Origin: Collinsella sp. An268
Lineage (GTDB): Bacteria > Actinomycetota > Coriobacteriia > Coriobacteriales > Coriobacteriaceae
Direction: 5' to 3'
NCBI RefSeq assembly: GCF_002159765.1
Contig: NZ_NFJH01000006.1
Location: forward strand, 62,001 to 126,000
Length of the DNA stretch: 64,000 nucleotides
Part shown: one piece after another, positions 33,911 through 42,286 of the stretch
Layout of the letters: each line of letters opens with the position of its first letter
How positions within the stretch are numbered: position 1 is the stretch's first letter
Position numbers and translations under genes: made by a program
Notes under the pieces: generated by a model
Told to the model about the DNA's origin: nothing
What the model saw: the letters and a program-made list of their open reading frames with translations, nothing else
The model's database searches: none

Positions 33911-34714
33911 ATGGCTCGTATCCAACTCGATGCTCACGACGACATCCAGACGTCGCAGTTTGCCCGCGGACGCATCCACTCGGTGGAGACCATGGGGACG
34001 GTCGACGGTCCGGGCATCCGCTTCGTCGTCTTCACCCAGGGCTGCCCGATGCGCTGCCTCTATTGCCACAACCCCGATACGTGGGAGACGGGTGCGCACG
34101 CCGGCACCGAGGTGACGGTCGAGCAGCTGGTCGGGGAGTTCGAGAGCAATCGCCAGTTCTACCGAAACGGCGGTATCACGGTATCGGGCGGGGAGCCGCT
34201 CCTGCAGCCGGAGTTTCTGGCCGACCTCTTTACCGCGATGCATGCGCGGCCGGCGGGGCGGGTCCACACGTGCCTCGACAGCTGCGGGTACGCCTTCGAT
34301 CCCGAGCATCCCGAGCGGTGGGCGCGCTCTCTCGATGAGACCGATCTGGTGCTGCTTGACATCAAGCATGCCGATCCGGAGGGGCATCGCGCGCTCACGG
34401 GGCGCGACCCTGCGCGCATTCTCGCCTTTGGCGACGAGTTGGCGCGGCGCGGCATCCCAGTGGTGATTCGCCATGTGATCGTGCCGGGGCACACCGATAC
34501 GACGGACGAGTGCGAGGCGCTCGGGCGCCTGATCGCCCCGTGGCGCAACGTAGCGGGGCTTGAGATGCTGCCCTACCACACTCTCGGCGTCGCCAAATAC
34601 GAGCAGCTGGGCATCGCCTATCCGCTCGCCGGCGTGCCGGAGATGGACAAAGCGCGCATCCCGGAGCTTCGCCAAGCGGTTCTGCGCGGCATGAAGGCGG
34701 CGCGCGGGCGGTAG
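33911..34714 (+). CDS. pflA: Pyruvate formate-lyase activating enzyme
   Basis: A 267-aa protein from ATG 33911, with GGAAGGGG upstream. VDGPGIRFVVFTQGCPMRCLYCHNPD contains the CX3CX2C radical-SAM cluster (Cys45, Cys49, Cys52) and matches PflA. SGGEPLLQPEF and LLDIKHADPEGH are further conserved blocks. The enzyme uses a 4Fe-4S cluster and SAM to create the glycyl radical on PFL, here on Gly58 of the separate GrcA-like subunit. It is unlinked to pflB by ~4 kb. Confidence 0.95.
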   Translation: MARIQLDAHDDIQTSQFARGRIHSVETMGTVDGPGIRFVVFTQGCPMRCLYCHNPDTWETGAHAGTEVTVEQLVGEFESNRQFYRNGGITVSGGEPLLQPEFLADLFTAMHARPAGRVHTCLDSCGYAFDPEHPERWARSLDETDLVLLDIKHADPEGHRALTGRDPARILAFGDELARRGIPVVIRHVIVPGHTDTTDECEALGRLIAPWRNVAGLEMLPYHTLGVAKYEQLGIAYPLAGVPEMDKARIPELRQAVLRGMKAARGR

Positions 34715-34739
34715 GTGGTCGGCGCGGGCGGTACGGCTC

Positions 34740-35921
34740 CTACGCCACCCGCCGCACACGCCCCACGGCAAGTCCAGCGGCCGCGATGGTCGCGGCGAAG
34801 AGCACCACCAGTCCCACGTCTGCCAGCACGGACGCAACCAGCTCGCCGGACACGCTGGTGGCGCGCACCAGCTCCTGCATGCCGCTCACCGCCCAGTACC
34901 CGGGGGTGAAGCGCGCCACGGCCGTGACCGCTTCCGACATGTTGTCGAGGGGAATCCACGTGCCGCCCAAAAACGCTACGATCATCGCGGCGATGTTGCA
35001 GATGGCGTGGATGAGCTCATGGCGCACGTTGAGCTGCCATACCAGAAACCCAAAGGCCATGCCCACCAGCATGAGCGCGAGCAGGATTACCAACATGAGC
35101 TGCACAAACAGGGTCGGTACGGTGCTGAGCGCATCGCGGTACAGCACGAGTCCCACGCAGGCGTTGATGGCCCACACTACTACCCCGCAGAGGGCGATCG
35201 CTCCCACCACCTGGGCGTCGAAGTGCGTCTGTGCCACGCACGAGACACCGATGCGCTGCCTGATTTCGGTTTGACGCAAGCTGAAGAGTCCCGTGCCCAC
35301 GATCGCCGCAATCCCTCCAAACAGCGCGTAGAGGGCAAACTGACAGTACACGAGATAGGTGATGGGCAGACCCGTCTCCTCGGTGGGGACGCTTTCGACG
35401 GCGACGCCGGTCTCTTGTGCGGTATCGACCATCTGCACGAGTTCCGACACGGACGCACCGCGGGCAGCGGCGAGCGCGTAGAGCTCCTGGGTCCAAGCGC
35501 GCACGCGCTGGTCGACGAGCGCGCCGGAAGCGTTCATATAGCTCACGATGCACGAGAGATCGGGTGCGTCACGCCCCGCACGTGCGGCGTCGACGAGGTC
35601 GCTACCGTAGTCCTCGGGGATAATCAGCACGTAGTTGGCTAAGTTGTTGGCAGCGGCCTTTTGCAGGGCGGGGACGGTGTCCTCGATTTCGACGGTCTCC
35701 CCGGTGCCAGCGAGGTACGACGCGAGCGCTTGCGAGACGGCGCTCTCGTCGCGGTCGATGACGGCGATCGTGGGCCGCGCCGACACATAGCCTGCAGCGG
35801 TGGCCGAGGATCCAAGGCTCCCCGCCGCAAAGGCTCCGAGCAGCGAGAACAGCAGCACGTAGACGGCAAAGAGCATGCGGTGCTCGCGGACGAGCCGGCA
35901 GGCGATTCTAACGATAGGCAT
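34740..35921 (-). CDS. ABC-2 type permease (second of pair)
   Basis: A 393-aa protein from ATG 35921, overlapping the previous permease gene by 14 nt. One N-terminal helix (~16-38) is followed by an external domain (~45-195, IAVIDRDESAVSQALASYL) and then five to six helices in the C-terminal half. This is the ABC2_membrane_3 layout of YhgE/DrrB-like exporters. It forms a heterodimer candidate with the permease upstream. Confidence 0.87.
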   Translation of the reverse strand: MPIVRIACRLVREHRMLFAVYVLLFSLLGAFAAGSLGSSATAAGYVSARPTIAVIDRDESAVSQALASYLAGTGETVEIEDTVPALQKAAANNLANYVLIIPEDYGSDLVDAARAGRDAPDLSCIVSYMNASGALVDQRVRAWTQELYALAAARGASVSELVQMVDTAQETGVAVESVPTEETGLPITYLVYCQFALYALFGGIAAIVGTGLFSLRQTEIRQRIGVSCVAQTHFDAQVVGAIALCGVVVWAINACVGLVLYRDALSTVPTLFVQLMLVILLALMLVGMAFGFLVWQLNVRHELIHAICNIAAMIVAFLGGTWIPLDNMSEAVTAVARFTPGYWAVSGMQELVRATSVSGELVASVLADVGLVVLFAATIAAAGLAVGRVRRVA

Positions 35922-37155
35922 GGCGGGTCCTCCTCATGCAAAGCACGGAGCCGGCGGCGAACACCGCGGCGATGGCGACGAGTGCGGCAAGGGCCTGGGC
36001 AAACGGCACGAGCGAATCGTAGAAGGTGAGGGCAAACAGCGCCTCCGACGCCTGCGTAGCCGGGTTGACGAGTTGCAGCAGCGGGACGTTTTGCGTAAGC
36101 CAGTTTCCGAGTTCCACCGCGGGCTCGCCAAAGAGACCGGCCGGGAGCGAGAGTCCGAGCGTGCAGATGGTGACGAGCGCGTCCTTCACGCGCGGGGTGG
36201 CGCCGGGCAGCGACCCGATGAGCGCACCGAACGCGCACGATACCAAAGAGATCGCGGCGCATGCCACCGGGGTCAGCCATATGCGCCCGCCGAACGATAC
36301 GCCCGCCACGAGCCACAGGTAGGCAACGGTGGTGAGCGTGCTCGCCATCACGATGAGCCAGCTCGCCACGAGGGCGGCCACAAGCTGTCTGCCCGGCGGG
36401 GTGGCGCTCACCTGGCAGCGGTCTCCGAGGGCAGAGGCGCCGGAGCGCGTGCGCTCAATGAGCGTCTTGGCCACGTCGGCGCACATGATGCATGTGTACC
36501 CCAGCAGTGCGTAGTAATAGCGTCCCATCTCTTGCGGCGGTTCGCGGAGAAGGTCGAGCTCGGAGGTACCGGCGTTGGAGCCAGAGAGATTCTGGGAGAG
36601 CGCAGCGACGGCGCTGGGCGAGGCGAGCGCTGCGGGGTCCCGCTTGGCAAGGTCTTGGGCGATGGCCTCGCCCTGCAGATAGCGGTCGAGCACAACTTGG
36701 ATGATGGCCTGGCTGGTGGTTCCCGTCTCGCTGGGGGAGACAAAGAGCGCAGGGACGCCGTTGCTGTCCACCGCGAGGTAGGCCGCGACCTCGCCGGCGA
36801 GCACGGCGGAGCGGGCCTCGTCGGACGAAGCGTAGCGAGTGAGCTCGAAGAGCGCTCCGTCATCGGTCTCGGCGGGTTCCTCGGGGCTACCGCCCGCGCC
36901 GTCGGTCTCGGCGCTGCCCTCGCCGGAGTTCTCCTCAGAAAGGCTCTCGACCAGCGTGCGCAAACCCGTGGCGCGCGACCAGTTGGTATCGGTGACGACC
37001 CCAAGCGCGATACCGCTCGTGTACTGCGAGCTGGAGAAGTTGGAGAACATCGTCATAAAGATGGTCGCCATGATGAGCGGGAAGAGAAACGCCCAGATGA
37101 CGATGCTTGTGTTGCGCAGGCTCGTGCGTATGTCGCAGGCGATGAGCGAGAGCAT
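35908..37155 (-). CDS. ABC-2 type permease (first of pair)
   Basis: A 415-aa protein from ATG 37155, with GGGAGGTGAGG upstream; a GTG at 37164 is less likely. It has one N-terminal helix (FLFPLIMATIFMTMF), an external domain of ~180 residues with an acidic Glu/Gly/Asp-rich insert, and a C-terminal set of helices. It has the same plan as its partner permease, suggesting ancient duplication. Translationally coupled to the ATPase upstream. Confidence 0.86.
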   Translation of the reverse strand: MLSLIACDIRTSLRNTSIVIWAFLFPLIMATIFMTMFSNFSSSQYTSGIALGVVTDTNWSRATGLRTLVESLSEENSGEGSAETDGAGGSPEEPAETDDGALFELTRYASSDEARSAVLAGEVAAYLAVDSNGVPALFVSPSETGTTSQAIIQVVLDRYLQGEAIAQDLAKRDPAALASPSAVAALSQNLSGSNAGTSELDLLREPPQEMGRYYYALLGYTCIMCADVAKTLIERTRSGASALGDRCQVSATPPGRQLVAALVASWLIVMASTLTTVAYLWLVAGVSFGGRIWLTPVACAAISLVSCAFGALIGSLPGATPRVKDALVTICTLGLSLPAGLFGEPAVELGNWLTQNVPLLQLVNPATQASEALFALTFYDSLVPFAQALAALVAIAAVFAAGSVLCMRRTRHAYR

Positions 37156-37160
37156 GCTCC

Positions 37161-38234
37161 TCACCTCCCGCTGCGCCGTAGAAGGCGGGCTACAAGGCCG
37201 GGCGCCTCTTCCGCCCCCGCCGCTCCGTCTTCAGTCGCGGCTCTGGCATCGGCGCCCGGTGCGCCGTCGCCGTCGCGCAGGTCGCTACCGGTCATCTCGA
37301 GGAAGACATCGTTCAGCGTCGGGGGCTCAGAGAACACGCGGACCGGCTCGATTCCCGTGTCGGCGAGCACACCGAGCACCTCGGCGAGGTGCCCCTGCCC
37401 CTGCCCGCATGCCACATGCAGCTCATGGCCTCGGTAGGTTGCCCGCAGCACGCAGGGAAGGTAGCGCACGGCTTCGAGTGCGCGATCGGGCAGGTTGGGA
37501 ATCTCGGCAGCGATCTTCTCGCCCACATCGATCATGCCCTTGAGCTCGCCGACCGTCCCCTCGGCAATGGCGCGCCCACGGTCCATGATCATCACGCGCC
37601 CGCAAATCTGCTCGACCTCTTCCATGTAGTGGCTCGTATAGACCACGGTAGCGCCCTCGTCTACCAGGCGCAAGATGCCCTCGAGGATGGCGTTGCGGCT
37701 CTGAGGATCGACGGCAACGGTGGGCTCGTCGAAGAAGATGAGCTCGGGGCGGTGCGCGATTCCGCAGGCGATGTTGAGGCGCCGGAGCAGGCCACCGGAG
37801 AGCTTGCGAGGCCGGAAGCGCCGAAAGCGCTCGAGACCGGCGAAGGCGATGGCGTCCTCTACGAGCGTGCGGCGGAGCGCGCGGTCGGATACGTAGAGCG
37901 AGCAGAAGGCGTCGATGTTCTCGGTGACGGTGAGCTCGTCAAAAACGGCCACCTGTTGGGGAACGATGCCGATGCGCCGCTTGAGGTCGTACCGTCGCGG
38001 GCTCATGGCTTCGCCGAAAAGCTCGATTGAGCCCTTCTGGTAGCTGAGGAGCTGAAGCATGCAGTTGATTGCCGTAGTCTTGCCGCAGCCGTTGGGGCCG
38101 AGGAGGCCGAAGATCTCCCCGCGCCTGACGGTGAGATCGAAGTGGTCGAGTGCGGTGAGATCGCCGTAGCGCTTGACGAGCTGTCGGACGGAGATGACGG
38201 GCGCGGTGCCCTGGGCTTGGTGCTGCGCGGACAT
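37161..38234 (-). CDS. ABC transporter ATP-binding protein (drug/antibiotic exporter type)
   Basis: A 357-aa protein from ATG 38234, with AAGGGAG upstream. Walker A is GPNGCGKTT, the signature LSGGLLRRL, Walker B IFFDEPTVAVDP. A C-terminal extension after residue ~230 has the accessory domain of DrrA/CcmA-like exporters and ends in an Ala/Asp/Gly-rich tail. First gene of the exporter operon, divergent from the kinase/regulator pair at 38454, which probably controls it. Confidence 0.9.
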   Translation of the reverse strand: MSAQHQAQGTAPVISVRQLVKRYGDLTALDHFDLTVRRGEIFGLLGPNGCGKTTAINCMLQLLSYQKGSIELFGEAMSPRRYDLKRRIGIVPQQVAVFDELTVTENIDAFCSLYVSDRALRRTLVEDAIAFAGLERFRRFRPRKLSGGLLRRLNIACGIAHRPELIFFDEPTVAVDPQSRNAILEGILRLVDEGATVVYTSHYMEEVEQICGRVMIMDRGRAIAEGTVGELKGMIDVGEKIAAEIPNLPDRALEAVRYLPCVLRATYRGHELHVACGQGQGHLAEVLGVLADTGIEPVRVFSEPPTLNDVFLEMTGSDLRDGDGAPGADARAATEDGAAGAEEAPGLVARLLRRSGR

Positions 38235-38453
38235 GGGACTCCCTTCAGACGCTGCATGATTGCAGTATCGGCCGCAAGGCGCCGCGGCGGAAGTGAGGTT
38301 TGTCACGAGTTCTGCGGCGATGGGCGCCAGCTACGGTGCCCGTGGCGCCATCGATCTCGGTTGGACATGACATTTGTCACGAATTGGGTGCAAGGCTGGC
38401 CGGAGGGAGGCATCGCACGAAGTGCGGCGCGGCTCGTGCGCTAGACTTGCCTC

Positions 38454-39860
38454 ATGGAACGATTGACTGACAAGCTGATGCTCTTTGCATGCTGCCTCGC
38501 CGCCGCCATCGCCTTCGCCCCGCGTGCGGCGACGGTTGCGGTGCTGCTCGTATGCGCTACCGCGGCGATTGCGGTTGAGGTTGCGGACATGGGTTCCGGG
38601 TGCGATGACGCCGCTGGCGTTATGGGCGATGACGCCGCTGGCGAAATCGCGGGCAGCAGATCCCTTCGAGGCAGTTCCGTCGGCGGGGCGGTTTCCGTGC
38701 TGAGGCAGTGCGTCCCCACGGCGCTCCCGCTCGCCTGCTGCGCGCTTGCCCTGGCGCTGCCGGAGACGCTCCTTGCCCTACCGCTCGCAGCGTATGATTT
38801 GGCGCGCCGTCCTCCCCGCGCTCTCATCGCCGTTCCGTTCACTATGCTTCTCGTTGGCATCAATCGGGCGGGCCTCGATGTGCTTCCCATCGTATTTGCG
38901 GCATTCTTAAGCGCAGCCGCTGTGGTGCTCGCTCGCCGTACCGATCAGACCCGTCGTCAGCGCGACCGCAACCTGCGCGAACGCGATCGCCTGCGGGAGC
39001 GCTCCTTCAAGCTTGAGGCCCAGAACCGCGATCTTGTCGATAAGCGCGAGCTTGCCGTGCGCGTGGCCGTACTCGAGGAGCGCACCCGCATCGCGCGCGA
39101 GATACACGATAACGTTGGCCATCTTCTCACGAGGACGCTATTGCAGGCTAAAGCCTATGAAGTCGTGTTCGCCTCGGACGAACGCGCTCGCGCGGCGTTC
39201 TCGGCGCTCGCGAACGATGTGGACGAAGCGCTCGGTACGGTGCGTGCGAGCGTGCGCGACCTGCACGAGGATCGTATCGATGCGGGTGCTCAGGTGGCTC
39301 GCATCGCCGCGGAGGCTCCGGTGCCCACGCATTGCACAACCGATGTCGCTGCGGCCCCGCCCGAGGTCGCGAGCTGCTTGGCGGCGGTGACGCGCGAGGC
39401 GCTCTCCAACGTCGCGCATCATGCGGGGCCCGCCGCGCGCGCCGAGGTGAGCTTGGTCGAGCATCCCGGTTTCTGGCAGCTGACCGTCACGGACGATGGT
39501 GGCGCAGCCCCGGGCGTCGAGAATCGGGCGGCCGTCTCGTCTGAGGCGGGCGCGCCTGCCACGGCTTCCGGCGATGCGGTGCGCAATGCCCCTTTGCCAG
39601 AGGGGCGCCCGCCCGCCACAGCGCCCTATGTTGGCCGCGGTTTGGGCCTGACTTCCATGGAGGAGCGGGTGGATGCGCTCGGCGGCACGTTTCGCGCCGG
39701 CCCCGATGCCGCGGGGTATGGCTGGCGAGTGTTTGCGAGCATCCCCAAACCGCGCGGCGCGACCGTCGGGGGCAATGCCGCCCCACGTGGCGACGCGGAG
39801 CCGGCAGATTGGGCCGACGTGTTCCCAAACGACTCGTGCACGACGGGAAACAGCAGGTAG
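38454..39860 (+). CDS. Sensor histidine kinase (NarX/DesK-type, HisKA_3)
   Basis: A 468-aa protein. Hydrophobic N-terminal segments (~5-42 and ~85-160, with a glycine/aspartate-rich loop between) form the membrane sensor. A coiled linker of RxR-rich helix follows, then REIHDNVGHLL with His218 as phosphorylation site, and an ATPase domain: TREALSNVAHHA (N box), VTDDGGAAPG (G1) and GRGLGLTSMEERV (G2). Only 12 nt before the regulator gene, so the pair is one operon. A role in controlling the divergent ABC exporter is inferred from position. Confidence 0.88.
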   Translation: MERLTDKLMLFACCLAAAIAFAPRAATVAVLLVCATAAIAVEVADMGSGCDDAAGVMGDDAAGEIAGSRSLRGSSVGGAVSVLRQCVPTALPLACCALALALPETLLALPLAAYDLARRPPRALIAVPFTMLLVGINRAGLDVLPIVFAAFLSAAAVVLARRTDQTRRQRDRNLRERDRLRERSFKLEAQNRDLVDKRELAVRVAVLEERTRIAREIHDNVGHLLTRTLLQAKAYEVVFASDERARAAFSALANDVDEALGTVRASVRDLHEDRIDAGAQVARIAAEAPVPTHCTTDVAAAPPEVASCLAAVTREALSNVAHHAGPAARAEVSLVEHPGFWQLTVTDDGGAAPGVENRAAVSSEAGAPATASGDAVRNAPLPEGRPPATAPYVGRGLGLTSMEERVDALGGTFRAGPDAAGYGWRVFASIPKPRGATVGGNAAPRGDAEPADWADVFPNDSCTTGNSR

Positions 39861-39872
39861 AAAGGGGCAGGC

Positions 39873-40511
39873 ATGCGCATTGCCATCATCGATGACGATC
39901 GTCTTATCTGCGATTCGCTCAACATCATCTTGGGCAACGAGCCCGATATTGACGTCGTCGGCATCGGGGGCGATGGGAACGACGCCGTGCGCCTTGCGGC
40001 TGCCGAGCGCCCCGATATCCTGCTCATGGATATCCAGATGCCCGGACGCGACGGCCTTTCGGCGGCGCAGGAGATCCTCGCATGCGATCCAGCTGCCCGC
40101 ATCGTGTTTCTCACCACGTTTTCCGACGACGAGTACATCGTGCGCGCACTGGCGCTCGGAGCGCGCGGATACCTCATCAAACAGGATGTCGGCACTATCG
40201 CGCCGGCGCTCAGGGCGGTTATGAGCGGGCAGAGCGTACTCGAGGGGGAGGTGCTGGCGCGCGTTTCACACCGTGGCGGCGCGCCGGTGGAGGCCTCGGG
40301 CGCCGGACGCGCTGCATCCGATCCGTTTGCCTGCCTGACCGAGCGCGAGCGCGAGGTGGCCGAACTTATCGCCGAAGGGCTCGACAACCGCGAGATCGCG
40401 GCGGCTGCGTATCTCGGGGAGGGGACCGTCCGCAACCACATCAGCTCGATTCTCGCGAAGCTGCACCTCAAGAACCGCACGCAGATCGCCATAGCCTACT
40501 GGCGCCGGTAG
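39873..40511 (+). CDS. NarL/LuxR-family response regulator
   Basis: A 212-aa protein from ATG 39873, with AAAGGGGC upstream. The receiver domain has the acidic pocket IIDDD and Asp53 (LLMDIQMPGRDG) as the phosphorylation site. The C-terminal helix-turn-helix (LTEREREVAELIAEGLDNREIAAAAYLGEGTVRNHISSIL) is of LuxR type. Partner of the preceding kinase. Confidence 0.93.
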   Translation: MRIAIIDDDRLICDSLNIILGNEPDIDVVGIGGDGNDAVRLAAAERPDILLMDIQMPGRDGLSAAQEILACDPAARIVFLTTFSDDEYIVRALALGARGYLIKQDVGTIAPALRAVMSGQSVLEGEVLARVSHRGGAPVEASGAGRAASDPFACLTEREREVAELIAEGLDNREIAAAAYLGEGTVRNHISSILAKLHLKNRTQIAIAYWRR

Positions 40512-40824
40512 GGCGCGGGCTAGGTGCGCCCTGTTTTGGGCGGCTGCCGGTGGCAAGGGGGCGCGCGGGACGCCGCGAAAGGCGGCTTTCGGTAAGTTCG
40601 AGCCTCCCCTGTGCACCAAATCGCCAAACGGTGGAGTAGCCGCCCTCCATCGCCGGCAAAGGGGCAGGTCGTTGGAATCGCATGGCTGAGTCTATCCGGC
40701 TCGTTTCGAATTTGATGCACAGATGAGCCCCGAACTATCGCAAGTGCCAGGAGAGTCCGGGGAGGTCGGCCAACGTGGCGCGTTTTTTGGTATCGTGGGG
40801 CGTGACCAAACCGAGGAGGCCATC
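40512..40824. other. 313-nt intergenic region holding palindromic element B
   Basis: No gene seen. Apart from the element at 40597-40734 it holds only the mtnN leader with GAGGAGG. Confidence 0.6.
40597..40734. repeat. Palindromic-ended intergenic element, copy B (138 bp)
   Basis: Left core TGTGCACCAAAT (40610-40621) and right core ATTTGATGCACA (40710-40721) are inverted with one mismatch. The outer ends TTCGAGCCTC and GAGCCCCGAA also pair roughly. Core-to-core span is 112 bp. It sits between the response-regulator stop and mtnN. Confidence 0.78.
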
Positions 40825-41646
40825 ATGACGCCAACCATTGCCATCATCGGCGCGCTTGAGAAGGAAGTGCGCCAGATCTATACCGAAGTCGACAACGGGA
40901 CCGTTACCGAGGAGGCCGGGCTCAAGATTGTCGGCGGTGCGTACCACGGGTTCAACTTGGTCGCCACCACGGCGGGCATGGGTACCGTTAACGTGGCAGC
41001 CGCCACGCAGCATCTCATCAGCGTGTACGGGGCAAACGCCGTCATCTTCTCCGGCATCGCGGGCGGTCTCAACCCGGCGCTCCATATCGGCGACATCGTG
41101 GTGGGCGCGCGCCTGCGCTATCTCGATACCGATACGGCCCTCATCGCGGAGTCCGCTCCGTCGCTCGAGGAGTTCGCCTCGACCGATTATCTCGTCGACG
41201 TCGCGGAGGAGACCCTTAAGGCATGGGGCTTCGTTTCCGCCGAGCTTGACGGCGACGCCCTCGATGCCGCCCTCGAGACCGCCGGCAGCTCCCCGTTTGC
41301 GCGCTTCCGGCGCGAGGGCGAGTCTGCCGACCCTAGGCGCTACCTGCGCGGCACCATCGCCACGGGCGACCGTTTCTGCACGGGCGCCGCGATGCGAGCA
41401 GAGGTCATCTCCGCCACACAGGCGGACTGCGTCGAGATGGAGGGTGCGGCCGTGGCGCACATCGCCGCCAAGAACGGTGTCGATTGCCTGGTGCTGCGCG
41501 CCATCAGCGATAATTGCGACGAGGAGTACGATGCCTTCTGCGAGCGCACGTTTGACCTCGATGAGTACGCGCGCACCGCAAGCTCGCTGACGCTGGCCAT
41601 CGTGCGGCGCGTCGCCGCCCGCCTCGGTCTTTCGCGCGAAGGGTAG
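40825..41646 (+). CDS. mtnN: 5'-methylthioadenosine/S-adenosylhomocysteine nucleosidase
   Basis: A 273-aa protein from ATG 40825, with GAGGAGG upstream. IGALEKEVRQI at the start, TTAGMGTVNVAAATQ, FSGIAGG and CVEMEGAAVAH are the conserved blocks of MtnN/Pfs. The Glu of VEMEG and the Asp of AISDN are the catalytic positions. It cleaves adenine from methylthioadenosine and S-adenosylhomocysteine, recycling methyl-donor by-products. It is ~40 residues longer than E. coli Pfs, with an insert at ~130-190. Confidence 0.87.
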   Translation: MTPTIAIIGALEKEVRQIYTEVDNGTVTEEAGLKIVGGAYHGFNLVATTAGMGTVNVAAATQHLISVYGANAVIFSGIAGGLNPALHIGDIVVGARLRYLDTDTALIAESAPSLEEFASTDYLVDVAEETLKAWGFVSAELDGDALDAALETAGSSPFARFRREGESADPRRYLRGTIATGDRFCTGAAMRAEVISATQADCVEMEGAAVAHIAAKNGVDCLVLRAISDNCDEEYDAFCERTFDLDEYARTASSLTLAIVRRVAARLGLSREG

Positions 41647-41651
41647 ATGCT

Positions 41652-42242
41652 ATGGCAGATTCCATCAATTACCAGCTGGCTCATTTTGTGGCGAGCTACG
41701 GCGCGGTCTCTCAGATCCCCGAGTCGACCTGCCCCGAGGTCAGCTTTGTCGGTCGCTCCAACGTGGGCAAGTCGTCCATCATGAACAAGCTCTTTGGGCG
41801 CAAGGGCCTCGTGAAGGTGTCGAGCACGCCGGGCAAGACCGCCAACATCAACTTCTTCGAGGCGGACGGCGTGCACTTTGTGGACCTGCCGGGCTACGGT
41901 TTTGCACGGCGCTCAAAGGCCGAGCGCGACCGCTGGGCCCGTCTCATCGGCGACTTCTTTGAGAGCGAGCGGAGCTTCAACCTTGTGGTGTCCCTCGTGG
42001 ACATCCGTCACGATCCGAGCGCACTCGACCACCAGATGATCGAGTACCTGCAAGAGAACGAGTTCACGTTCATCGTCTGCCTCACCAAAGCGGATAAGCT
42101 CAGCCGAGGGAAGCGCGCGCAGCAGGCCGCCGCCGTCCGCCGTCAGCTCAATGTGCCCGCCGAAGACATCATCGTCACGTCTGCTGAGGATGGTACAGGC
42201 ATCGACGAGCTCAAGCGCGTTATCGCCGAGCGCTGTCTGTAG
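41652..42242 (+). CDS. engB: Ribosome biogenesis GTPase EngB/YsxC
   Basis: A 196-aa protein, 5 nt after mtnN, with GAAGGGTAG upstream. G motifs: GRSNVGKSS (G1), SSTPGKT (switch I), VDLPGYGFA (G3), LTKADKLSRG (G4). Needed for assembly of the large ribosomal subunit in bacteria studied. Co-transcription with mtnN is likely. Confidence 0.95.
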   Translation: MADSINYQLAHFVASYGAVSQIPESTCPEVSFVGRSNVGKSSIMNKLFGRKGLVKVSSTPGKTANINFFEADGVHFVDLPGYGFARRSKAERDRWARLIGDFFESERSFNLVVSLVDIRHDPSALDHQMIEYLQENEFTFIVCLTKADKLSRGKRAQQAAAVRRQLNVPAEDIIVTSAEDGTGIDELKRVIAERCL

Positions 42243-42286
42243 GGGAGAGCACGGCGGCCGGAGCTTAAGGTTTACCCGGCAACCTG